DNA of 64,000 bases from Perkinsus chesapeaki (lineage: Eukaryota > Perkinsozoa > Perkinsida > Perkinsidae), in contig JAAPAO010000105.1 in NCBI GenBank assembly GCA_013115145.1, forward strand, positions 1 to 64,000, in the 5' to 3' direction. Both the position numbers and the translations under genes were made by a program. This document shows positions 20,930-31,379 of the stretch, piece by piece. The notes beneath the pieces are model-generated. The model did no database searches and was not told the DNA's origin. It saw only the letters and a list, made by a program, of their open reading frames with translations. Every line of letters starts with the position of its first letter. Position 1 is the stretch's first letter.

Positions 20930-22466
20930 TCAGTAATTCGGAAAGAGCATCCAAGCACCAATAACGACCATAGCAATGTATAGGTTGTCGAACTTCCCAC
21001 CAAAGCCTTCGACAAGCATTGTTGTTAAGGAGGTCTGAGGTAGTCAAAAGGTCGCAGGTTCGAACCTACCGAACGGCATCTTACCATGAGTCTTGGTATG
21101 AACGAGCGCGGTCTGTAAAGAGTAAGAAAAGTAACCACAAACACCGCCAATGAGCCAATAACAGTCTTCTTGCCAACCCAAGCCGGATTATACCTGATGA
21201 ATAACCGTGAAAGTGACTGTCCGTTACACACTATTATGATCTTCATGTGTATACCGCTATAGGAGATATGTAATTAGCAAGTCTTCTCGAAAAAGGGGCG
21301 GGGCTCGCGCGCCCTTCACTTGCGAGTGTTTGGAGAATAATGTCATTTCGCTTGTGATGACTAACAGTTAACTATCGACCATAGTAACTCTATTAATAGG
21401 GATCCTATTTCTGTCCATTTAGTGCGACAAAAATGCCTGTGTCAAATCATACAGGCTGTGCTGTGCGAGGACAATGGGGTATGTACACTGTACAAGAGCA
21501 AGTGTGGTAGATAGTGCATTACTTGGGCATGTTCCTAGTGGCCCATTTACCGATAACCGCCCCGCTAGGATCTGCAAAGAATATAGGAGCGAGGACCGCT
21601 ACGGGAAACTCGAGATAAAACCAAAACCTGAATATAGACGGCAATATTGACGATCATTAGTAGACATGCGCTCAAGGGGAATACATTATTGCGAAATAAG
21701 ACAACACATTGAAATGACTTTTGGACCAGAGTGAGGCGAGTGGCTCGCTCGAGGTGAGCGGTTGAGTAGCAGAGTACGGTAATGTTTCCATTCGAAGATG
21801 CGCTTTCCAGTTGGAGACGACCCCACGGTGGTAGAAGGAGATGGCTGTTACTACCCAACTATAGTCAGATAAACAGATATGCCAATATCTCCATAATCCC
21901 CAAATCTCCATTTAGGAAGGCCAGGCATCAACTGCCAAGTCATTATCAGGCCGACTACTACTACAGCATAAACGTATAGTCGACAAATAAGGTACCTAGT
22001 ACTAGAATGTTGAGGAGTTTGCGGAGAGAGCGGTATTACTGTGGTGGAAGAAACAACATCATTAGACCGCTAAGCGAATGGCACATCTTTCTGGCAGCGA
22101 AGTCCGAGAAGTGCTTTGTATCGAACTGAAATAAACACAACAGTTGGTAGGCAACAGCTAGAGGTGTCAGAAAACAATTTATCTATGCAATTTACAGCAC
22201 CAAGGTGACCTTACTAACAATAAGCCAATGGCTACCCAGTCAAGTGATAAAATTCGAGTGCAAATTTCACTAGCGGTATTTCGGCATTCTCTCTATTCGG
22301 GATGGACGCTTCATCCCGGCTTCTCCATTTAATGGCCAATATCCGTATTCTATAGATTAATCCAAGTTCCGCCGTTGATACCGTATAAAAGCCTTCTTAC
22401 CTGTAAAACTAGAAGGAATAGTCCTTCAGCTATCATAAGCCCCAAGCAGCCTTCTGGTGATAACAT
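20930..22466 (-). CDS. phytol/dolichol-kinase-like membrane protein C
   Basis: Third family member. Exons, from the ATG at 22466: LGLMIAEGLFLLVLQ (22466-22401), FAARKMCHSLSG (about 22130), ICRLYVYAVVVVGLIMTW (about 21960), FFADPSGAVIGKW (about 21560), KKTVIGSLAVFVV (about 21170) and VEGFGGKFDNL ending at 20930. Key motifs are all kept. Two introns are longer than in A and B (about 270 nt each). The 50-nt intron 21035-21084 contains a tRNA-like T-arm on the opposite strand. It is separated from A and B by the secreted-protein genes. Confidence 0.7.
21035..21084 (+). other. tRNA-like 3' half inside an intron (antisense to the gene)
   Basis: Nearly the whole 50-nt intron of kinase-like gene C reads, on the plus strand, like the 3' half of a tRNA (GGTCGCAGGTTCGAACC). 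There is no matching 5' half, so it is a fragment. Confidence 0.45.
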
Positions 22467-22773
22467 GTCTCAAGAAAAAGAAGGTAAGATCGAAAACAAT
22501 TTCAGCGGAGTTACTCCTCAGGGCGCGCGCTTTTTACGTAGAGTTCAACCAAATTAGCAAAATCGTGGCAGATGCGTTCCTTTGCAATTGGGTCGTTCTC
22601 TTTGACTAAAGCATTACGGAATCGACTATAGTACGTTACCCGTTAATAGGTAAATTCACTGTAGCATTATGACGGTCATGACGAGCATTATGACCCGTAT
22701 GATATTGACGTCGTTAATCGGTTACGTGTAAGGTAATACTGTTGTTGTCTAGGGCTATCGATTGACCTATTAA
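22467..22773. other. divergent intergenic region
   Basis: Lies between the starts of kinase-like gene C (minus) and the gene at 22774 (plus), so it probably holds both promoters. No gene is seen. Confidence 0.5.
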
Positions 22774-23692
22774 ATGTCTGACTTCTCATCTATTAGTAAA
22801 CCCCCGTCCAACCAGCCCTCAAAGCCAGCCGAAGTAACCATCTCACATGCATACTCATTATTTACTATTAGGCACAGCTCCGACTAAGGCTAACAGTTGA
22901 CTCGTTTTTTGAAAGTGGCTCGTTAGCTGATTGGCCTCAACGACTGCCGGCTACCCTAGGAGAGTAAGACATCGTCATCATTCGTCTGTACTGCATTTCC
23001 TATCAGGCGGCCTCAGGACCGCAATGCCGCCACTCCCCTCGATCGGGGTAACCGACGCCGTAGAATTCGCGGGAAGGATCTTGTACTCAAACGACCTAAA
23101 CCTTTAAAACTACTATCCCATCATGACGAGGAACCAGAGCTGCCTCAACCCGCTGGGTGTATGGTTACGACGATAGAAGCTCCAGGAAGGCTGGTTAATG
23201 AGGAGAATCTCAACAAGATTGATTGCTCGGATGAACTACTAGACGATACCGCCGTTCACACACCCAGTGAGTGCTGCTCGTAATGTACACATCCTTTTCT
23301 TTTGCACTACCTACTCAACGCTGTTTTTGAGCCGTGAAGTTGTTCGGGCTATTCCTTGGATATTTGAGAGTTTATCGATGATTTACTGTGGTTCGACACA
23401 TCTTGCCCATTTGGCGTCAGTCTTCCTTTCGACTGTGATAAGAACGAGTATGACTCGGCTGCGCGGATTGAACCAGCGACCTCGTCCTTCTTTGTCGATC
23501 GCTCCCCCTCTAGGCTAGTTTTCAGGTACGAGTACCGACTCTCCATTATCGAGCAAGGAAGGCGCCATCGCTTGCTCGATGCTAGAGTGCCTGCTCTTCG
23601 AACTATCGTCATCCTCATCAGCTTCCGAGTGTGGTGATGCGGACGAGGTTCTTCTTGACGGTTTTATTTCGGATGATGATGATGATGAATAA
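22774..23692 (+). CDS. acidic, multi-exon protein of unknown function
   Basis: Starts MSDFSSISKPPSNQP at 22774. Exons join in phase: after intron 1 LRLRLTVDSFFESGSLADW, after intron 2 a basic stretch (RNRRRRIRGK is partly visible) running to NKIDCSDELLDDTAV, then FIDDLLWFDTSCPFGVSLPFDC, and a last exon with SMLECLLFELSSSSSASE ending DGFISDDDDDE. The last junction requires intron 23435-23525 (91 nt). A basic patch followed by an acidic Ser/Asp tail suggests a nuclear protein; no named domain recognised. ORFs on the minus strand over 23349-23697 are shadows. Confidence 0.6.
23435..23525 (-). other. intron with degenerate antisense tRNA-like sequence
   Basis: The reverse complement of this 91-nt intron contains a box A-like TAGCCTAGAGG, a partly paired anticodon arm and GGTCGCTGGTTCAATCC. 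The 5' acceptor arm is not matched, so it is a tRNA-derived relic. Confidence 0.45.
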
Positions 23693-24176
23693 CACAAGTC
23701 GATTAATGAAATAGACTTATCTGTGCTGCTTCGAGGGGCTTATATCAGTATTATAGAGATTACTACGAGTAGATATCGATTGAATTAGCATCATCATCAT
23801 TACAGTGGTCGTCTAACGACTTGCCTCTGTTGGCCCTTTACGATTGTGTGTAATAGCCATTACCTGAATACAGGTTACCATCAAATTTGCTATAAAACAG
23901 CAGCATTGTGCATATCTATCATTTTAATACTTATTGTGTTGTCTAGTATCCTTCACCCGTTAGAACTCATTCAACTCGCAGGCTTCAACAAAACACCCAA
24001 GTGCTGCTTCAACTAATCCTTGCTTTGCAATTTAATATTTGCAAATCGATTTAATAACAGGGACTTTGCAACTGCCCTACTGCACAGAGGGATTTCTGTA
24101 TTATTAACATAACAACTTAACGATCAACTTAACACAGAGAAACATAAACGGAAATAGCACATGCTCATCATCGTTA
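23693..24176. other. intergenic between convergent genes
   Basis: AT-rich with short ATC/CAT runs; no gene seen. Confidence 0.6.
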
Positions 24177-26618
24177 TCATTTCTTTTGCTTAGTAGACGA
24201 TCCTTCCTTTTTCTGCTTGGTACTGGCAGTTTCGTATCGGAAATTAGCTCTGGCCCAACGACCGTTCTTTCTATCCCAAATCACGCTGAACCTAATTGAA
24301 AGAAAGACGCTAATATTCCGACGACTCTTCCGTGGTGTACTTGTAATATCTAACGCAATTACAAAATAAGTGTTCCAACCACGTCTACACTGAGGAACAT
24401 TTGGCAGGAAGCGCCAGTCCCGTGGAGGAAATAGTAGACTGCAATTCTATACAGGAGCTTGCGCATTTTCCCTCATACATATTAAAATAACATAGTTACT
24501 GGTATGATAAATATAAACAGCAGTCCTACATAACCTACTTATATTGTCCATCTACAAATACACCATAAACCCGCCCCCGATCGCCGTATGTCATGAAGTA
24601 CTCCTCCAACGGTTGACCAGACTTGTACGCGAATTCGATACGATTACCGAAGGCATGATAGCTGCTCTGTAACCTGACAAAAACACTGGTGACAATGCAT
24701 AATAATAAAAGACCCGGTGGAGGCAGTAAGTGAAGGCGCCTTGATAACATTTCGATTGAGATACACAGGAAGAAAGAGGATCTTTTTCGCTAATGCCCTT
24801 ACCTTGGCGGCTTTATGTTCTTTCCATCAGACTTCATCCGTGATGCCAGTTTAACTTCTCGGCCTTTCACTTTAGACATATCGAGTAGACCAGATTTTCC
24901 CTCTGAAACTGTTCGTGCTGGTTCACTTTTACTCCGCTTCACCTTCGTCTTTCATTTCTTCCTCCTCCTCCTCCTCCTCCCCGTCTTTGTTATCTCTATC
25001 GTTTACAAACCGATCGCTCCTGGTGGCCTCCTCCGATCTTGTGCCGTTCTTTGGCCGAACACCCAGCGCCATCAATTCGCGAACGGCCGAGACAAGATCG
25101 CCTTTCTCGAAGCAAAGCTCTGCCTAAGCAACAGGGAGACAAAAACTATTCTTTAGAAGGAAAGTGGAAGAGTTGAAATGGCAGAATGCCGTGAACTCGA
25201 GGCGCCACCGCCGATGGATCAGTAGTGTGACCGTAAGGTAAATCGTACATGTAACGAGGTGGAACAAAAAGTCTATAAATTTTCCGTCTCTTCACAACCG
25301 TATCCATCCCTGTTTTCTCACCTTGCTGGCCATATCGCTGTCCAACAACCATTGTTTAAGTTCTGCAGCGGACCAGGATGATACCGCTTCCAGCTCTTCC
25401 TCGGTCGGTGGGACACTCTTGGTATCGTTTGATGACGGCTCTGCTAATTAAATGGCGCGACAAACTAAACGAATGGAAGCTCACCGCTCTCAGCGTTGGC
25501 CCGGTTTGGTATTGTCAATTTCATGTCGGAGAGTATCTCGTATCTGTAAGACAACACTAGACACTTCAAGGGTACAGCCCACAGCTCACGACAGTAAGGC
25601 TTCGGCGCGTTATATATTGACAAGTATCTCGCGCTTTCCATTTGGCGTCTATCGTTTTCATATTCTGCCCTGTTCCAGGGCCAGCAACAGTACTTCCAAT
25701 CGTGGACATCGATACCCTATCTGCTACGAGCCTAGTAATTTCCAATAATCCTTACGTTAATATCGACACTACCGAAAAGCTGATGATAATTTTCCCAATG
25801 AATCAGTGCTTATCATCCTCTTACTGTTATTCACGCGTATCATCATTTTTATAAGAATATCCATTCTCCACAATGTGTCCTGCTATTGTTCATCAATACA
25901 CTGATTCTCCCACCCTCGAGTATCGACCCTACCTGTGCTTCCGGTCATTAAAAACAAACCAAGGTTCAGCGCTGTTGGCCAATTCGAAAGCGTCCGAGCA
26001 ATCAGGGTCATCCAGGAAAGCATAACATAAATTAGTATCTCGCAGTTGAGAATGGAGCTTCCAGTCATTGAACCTGCGCGGGTTCAGTAGAATACGATAT
26101 GGCACTTTGAACAGTGGCCGCTACCTCGACACCAAAAACACCCCGCTTTCAGATACTACTCACCACTACGCATAATCGAGATCGGAACAAGAAAATGTCA
26201 TTTCCCCAGTTGATGAATGCGCGATAGCTGTGTCGTTTGAGATATATAAATGGTTAAACGAAATTCCCGCCCAAGTTATCAGAAAATTTCTGTGCCGAAT
26301 TCCCAAAAATTGCCAATTTCGGTGGCCAACCCTCAAAATTTCTGCACTCAACAGATACTCCAGTTTTCTTTTCACCAACTCACCTCTCAGAGTAGTATAG
26401 GAACACAGGCCATCGATCATTGCCAGATATCCTTCTATAGGCAGGTCGGCCATTAAAAAGGCCAATACGTTTATATGTACCTTAACACTACAACTGTCAC
26501 CAGGGCTACTTCCACAATTCTTACCATTTAATAGACCGGAGTGGTATGTATGCGCTGTAAAAATATCAACTATCGATCGACCAGCAGTAGTCTTGGGCTT
26601 ACGATCTCGAGGATTCAT
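24177..26618 (-). CDS. multi-exon protein of unknown function with a SAP-like helical segment
   Basis: Starts MNPRDRKPKTTAGRS at 26618 and ends at 24177 (C-terminal exon FSVIWDRKNGRWARANFRY then a Lys-rich tail). Recognised exons between include GYLAMIDGLCSYTTLR (about 26420), KLHSQLRDTNLCYAFLDD (about 26010), LSDMKLTIPNRANAES (about 25540), WSAAELKQWLLDSDMASK joined to ELCFEKGDLVSAVRELM, SKVKGREVKLASRMKSDG (about 24830) and YHAFGNRIEFAYKSG (about 24690). WSAAELKQWL...CFEKGDLVSAVREL resembles a SAP-like fold as in the C-terminal part of ARMET/MANF proteins (inference). An apparent poly-Glu ORF at about 24965 falls in an intron. Function unknown. Confidence 0.5.
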
Positions 26619-27190
26619 GTTCTGGATAGGAACGATGTTAAGTTAAATTATGAAAACGTTTTTATCCCAGCAAGAAGCACGGTAGTTGGAAAATAAACTT
26701 CATCAGAGCAGGAGTTATTATCGAATTGAGTATCATCGTATTAGACTGTCGAGATTCCGACTGTTGTACTACGACATTATAACATTCATCATATGAATGC
26801 AACAATGAAATACAATCACTTGGACAGGGAAATGACGATTTTGATCACCAAAGTTTGGTGTAATCGCAAAGTAAGGCCCATTTCTCTATTTCTCATCTGG
26901 GAGTATCGGACCCGAATTCGGACGAAGCTTCGACGAACACAAAATCTCAACGAATCAATCCTGACGCGGAAATCCTTAGTTAGGCAGGTGGTGGCCCTAA
27001 AATTCAGAGTTCCAGGGATAGTGTGATTCAGCGACAATACACCCCAACACCGGTGACCACCCACCTCATCCGTGTATCTAGCATATGCCCTCCGAGTACT
27101 GTCACGCTCTCTTCTCCGCTCTCGTGGACTGTTATTTTTACGACGCTCAAATCTAGAAATAATTCACTATTAAAGAGCAATGACAGCTGC
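26619..27190. other. intergenic; possible unplaced exons
   Basis: Open frames on both strands (26793-27064) have no clear splice partners. Nothing can be named. Confidence 0.4.
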
Positions 27191-28245
27191 TCACATGCGT
27201 TCCTCATCACTCTCATCATAGTAATCTTCCTCATCTGTATCTGACTGGTACTGCGCCCATTTATTATTTCCTTGCCGACGTTGAGTTCTTTTGAATCTAA
27301 ATGGAAGAACAGAGATTAGTGAAGGAAAAGTGGTGCGCCACGACGATGGAAAATTTCATTGCATTTTTTTAAAGAAAAATTCAAGATTTCTTTATGGAAA
27401 ATTTCGATGAATCTCCTTAATATTTAGAGAAAAAAACCCGTTTTTTTCCTGGAAAAATCCCGGAAATTTCTTCAAAAGGTTCAAATTTTTAAAAAATTTC
27501 TGTCATGACGCAGCCCTATACCACGCTCGACTTACTTGCTCCAAGCCTTCTCAAACTCCCTCTCATCGAACGCGAAGTCCTCCCCTTTCGGTCGTCCTGT
27601 TGACCACCACCAAGTTGTACCGCCAAACCCACCCGAACCGAAACCACCATTGCCATTAGTCGAAGAAGTCGAAGACGACGACGAAGACCTGCTGACAATT
27701 TCGTGGCGCGCGGTTTTCGCTCGACGGGCTTATTACGTATTGTAGTTCGGCTTTGCCGTCGACGCGGCTCCACCGTCTTTCTTCTCTTTATTAATATGTT
27801 CGTAGGCTTGTTGTACCTGATCTTGGCAATGACGGATGGAGGAGGCGCAGGAAGAAGCAGTTCTTGGACAACTTATTCACCTGCTTTGACCAGCACAACA
27901 ATAACGCGTTTTGTCGATAGACTAAAGTTCTGTACTTCAAGTCTTCAGTCTACTTCAGTAGCTATTTCCAGGTTTAAAGAACGACGTTAATAAGTTCGAC
28001 TTGCCGCCCAGCGAACTCACTCTGACAAACTTATCATGATTCCCTCCAGCGTCCGGATGATGCTGCTTGACGGCCTTCAAGTACGCCGCTCTGACCTCCT
28101 TATCAGAGGAGTGCTGGTGAACTCCTAGTTCCGCATAGCTGTCAAATCGGGGCGCAGCACTGAAGTGCCTTCGACGCGGAGCTAACTTGTACGGAGAGGC
28201 TCTTGGAAAAGGTCGACTTATTTTACAGCAGCCATGAGAAAGCAT
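27191..28245 (-). CDS. mitochondrial-type DnaJ (J-domain) protein
   Basis: Starts MLSHGCCKISRPFPR at 28245; the Arg-rich, Ser-rich, acid-free N-terminus looks like a mitochondrial presequence. The J domain follows at once (FDSYAELGV...DKEVRAAYLKAVKQ, then the HPD tripeptide in QHHPDAGG). The next exon completes helix IV (VQQAYEHINKEKKDGG), then a Ser/Gly linker with GFGSGGFGGTTWW, EDFAFDEREFEKAWSK, and a last exon rich in Asp and Glu ending DEERM at 27191. J proteins stimulate Hsp70 ATPase. There is no Zn-finger, so it is class III. The intron at 27310-27530 is AT-rich with repeated GGAAAATTTC words. Confidence 0.75.
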
Positions 28246-28604
28246 TCGCAAAGTACGAAGAAAGCTCAGCTACATGAGAAGGCGTAGAAATCCGAAGAAG
28301 TAAAGGAAGCTGGCGAGCAGATTGTCAATCCGAAGCTCATTTGAAGGAAAGATTCGAGTGAAGATTGTGCAACTGTCTCCCTCCTGGCATTGAGCTAACT
28401 CTAAGTCGAAGACCATTAACAGGAAGCGTTCGAAACGCTCAACTTCAGATTCCCTTTTTGTATAGTCTAGAAATAGCGCTACCAATACAGATACGCGAAC
28501 TCCGAGCTCGAGACTCGTCCGTGGTCGCGGTAAAATGACCTCTTTGTGATATATACTCATTAAGCCGCGGAAATAGGAATCAGCAAAAACTGATAGAAAA
28601 ATCG

Positions 28605-30084
28605 TCAAATCATCGACCACACCCTTGCGGTGGTGGACTTTCGACTGACAACATGCCGACACAGAGGACAGGACCCGTCCTTTCGCAACCAAGCTGTTAT
28701 GCAATCCTGGTGGTAAATATGGCCGCAGACGAGGCGAGTGACGCTTTTATCAGGGGAGCCTTCGGGAGCATTGCTGTAGCCTTCAAGACAGATTGCACAC
28801 TCAACATCATTGGGGACCTACAAAAATGCACTGAAGGCAGCCGAGTTCCCCCGCTAGGGCGAAATGATCAACTTGAGCAGATCAAACCCGATAGTGTACC
28901 CACAAATCTGTTTCACAAATTGCCGAGCTTCATCACTTCAACTATTAGAATTTGAAATGTTTAAGCATCTTAAATTACCCAACGCGGGAAGATTCATCCA
29001 ACTCGACCCCACAGTAGGGGTGAACTCTAGCAGCTCGAATGGCTCACTTCAAATGTTGTATGGGAGCGCAGCTCTTCGATATTATGCAGGGATGCCTTGC
29101 TGACGGAACTTATGGAATGCTGAACAGACAGTCAAATAATAATACCAGAATAATCGTAAGTCTGGTCCAGCTAACATTCAACACGCAAGTCATTCCGGTT
29201 TGCCGCTATTTTTGTTCCTTTTCGAACCACGGACTGCGATCTGCCGGGAATATATATCCCATAAATTCCCGATACTCACAATGATCTCTATACCGCTCGC
29301 TCGTGTGGAATCTGTTCCAGTAGGAGAGGGACCGATCTAAAAGGCACTTTGATGCCGATGTGTCGGAATGACTTCTACCTCTAAATCTTGGATGTTTTGT
29401 TCAGCATAACGCCTAGCTGAAGGAGCGGCAGGGGAAGTCGCGGAGTTAACTTCACCTGAGTTCGCGATACATAATAAATACATCATGATGAAAATTGGAA
29501 ATTTAATATATCATGTTAATAGAGAATTTCAATTAGAAATCTGATATATAGTAGCGGATAGGAATATAATGTAAATAATAACCGTGGTATTATATATAGT
29601 AAAGAATAGGCAATATAATGTAAATAATAACCGTGGTATTATATATAGTAAAGGAAAGGCAATATAATGTAAATAATAACCGTGGTATTATATATAGTAA
29701 AGGAAAGGCAATATAATGTATTAAACTGGAGTGGAGCTTCTAGTGTATAATAGTAGATAAAAGGTTGAATTAAAACCTTCTGTAGTATGAGCATGCGCTC
29801 CTTTGGTACATTTCAGACCAAGTCTGAAATCTTATTTCAGAAAAAAATTTAGTCTCAAATTTAGTTTTTTTTAAATCTCAGTCTCAACTGAGCGAAATGT
29901 ATTTACCTAATCTAAGATTGAGTCTAGGCCTGCCTCGACCCTCATAAGCCTTTCTCCTTGTAAATAAGTACAGTGCTAGTAATAATCCAACAGGAATTAA
30001 CAATAAAAGGTATATAGCTGGTGTAACAACCATTACAGACAATTCTGATAGAAAAATAGTAAAAATAGAAGTGTTGTGATCCAC
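28605..30084 (-). CDS. transmembrane RING-H2 E3 ubiquitin ligase
   Basis: The exon at about 29890-30060 encodes one strong membrane span (VVTPAIYLLLLIPVGLLLAL) followed by LFTRRK. A later exon (28605-28830) gives a full RING-H2: ECAICLEGYSN, then VCGHIYHQDCITAWLRK and CPLCRHVV, i.e. C-x2-C...C-x-H-x2-H-x2-C...C-x2-C, then a short tail ending at 28605. The TM-then-RING order matches the RNF13/GOLIATH and ATL types, which ubiquitinate substrates at endomembranes. A luminal PA domain would lie upstream (30100-30340); I could not place it or the start codon. The long ORF at 28270-28704 is a different frame of the same strand. Confidence 0.65.
29543..29720. repeat. 49-bp AT-rich tandem repeat, about 3.6 copies
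   Basis: Unit starts at 29563, 29612, 29661 and 29710 (exact 49-bp spacing), each with TGTAAATAATAACCGTGG. Units 2 and 3 are nearly identical. It lies in an intron of the RING-H2 gene. Confidence 0.9.
29810..29830. repeat. perfect 9-bp inverted repeat
   Basis: Stem ATTTCAGAC with a 3-base loop, in the same intron as the 49-bp tandem repeat. Confidence 0.85.
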
Positions 30085-30339
30085 CCATGTGCTCGCCTAT
30101 TGCTCGCCAGCCTATTGAGCTGAAACTCTGCATAGGAATTTTCAGGCCAGTAGAAAAAATCTCGTGCATGACCACGAAAGAAAGTAAACTCCGTCGTGGC
30201 AAATCAAATTACTCGACTCAGTTAAGTGGAAGAAATGCCTCTCTTCTTTCACTGCGTACACTACCTATCTTTATGTCAGGCATTCATTATGAACTGCAGA
30301 TTGGCACAACAGCAGTACAGCACCAGCTAGTAACCATGA

Positions 30340-31379
30340 AGCTCACAGTTCTACATGGTAATATCGATAATTAGCCTTATCATTCTTTATACTACTTATG
30401 CCTCCGCCAGTATTGAGAACACCAAAATACTCAAACTGTAGAAACGTACAATAAATCACCACTTCCATTTATCGATTGGTGGAAAGGCATTCTGCTTGGA
30501 GAACACGAACTTGTTGTGTTCGTATGACAGATAACCCTGAAATAAGGCGGCATTCATTCGATTTCAACACAGACAGACGTGGACAAGAGTTTGGTAAGTG
30601 GGTTTGCTAACATCCTTGCGAAGTCTCATATCGGGATGAACAAGATAATAGTATTGTAATCCTCAATGACAGGAATGAGGGCACTTTACGATTATGAAGG
30701 GGTTCATGCACTTCCGAGCTAAACGCGAGCGAGGCAAGGTTAATGTTGGAATCTTTGCTGCATCCAAAAAAACATACTTCTTTCAACTGAGGTACTTCAA
30801 GTTACCCATACGCTGCCGGGCGGGATGAGTATGGCGAATCCTTTGATTCGTAAACAATCCCACTGGGACTGTCCCAGCTCCACATAAGCGTCGGTGAGGC
30901 CCTCTGATGTCTACAGTGTACTATCATTCTTGAAGCCACATAATCCCGGCTATATACTTGTGAACTATTTAACGTACAAGATAAAAGCGTGCTATTCACA
31001 AGGCAAACTATTTCAGGTGAAGAAGGGAATGACTATAATTTGAAATAACAGTGTCTTCCTACAGCGCTCCTCCCACAGACAGCATAGACAATATACAACG
31101 GAAATTGTAACTTACTATCATCCATGCGGCGGCTTATTAGTAGTAAGTGTCAATACAATGCAATTATTTACAATGATATTATCTTATGTCATATTCGCTT
31201 GGAAGCACAAGTCCATATAGAGTATAATATATAGACCCAAATGAGCGGTCCTTTCGAATGGTATAAGTACCGGGTCCTAGCTCGTTCGCAATAAGAAGTT
31301 ACGTGGGTGGGCCCTAGCTAAATGCACACCCTGTTTGAGGAGGATATTCAATCGACTTATTACCGATGACTTCTTATTC
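30340..31379. other. AT-rich stretch; possible last exon of the PCI-domain gene
   Basis: A minus-strand reading at about 30830-30960 (RDYVASRMIVHCRHQ) resembles the end of PCID2 proteins (IKGYIS...), but no in-phase junction was found. The rest shows no gene. Confidence 0.35.

Noticed and set aside
23349-23697. Ser-rich minus-strand ORFs
   Set aside because: Antisense to the exons of the plus-strand gene, whose reading is continuous over more exons.
24915-25127. Ser/Pro-rich plus ORF and poly-Glu minus reading
   Set aside because: In the minus-strand gene this segment is best explained as an intron, which joins flanking exons in phase.
28653-28955. Plus-strand ORF of 100 codons
   Set aside because: Antisense to the RING-H2 exon, where every zinc ligand is in place.
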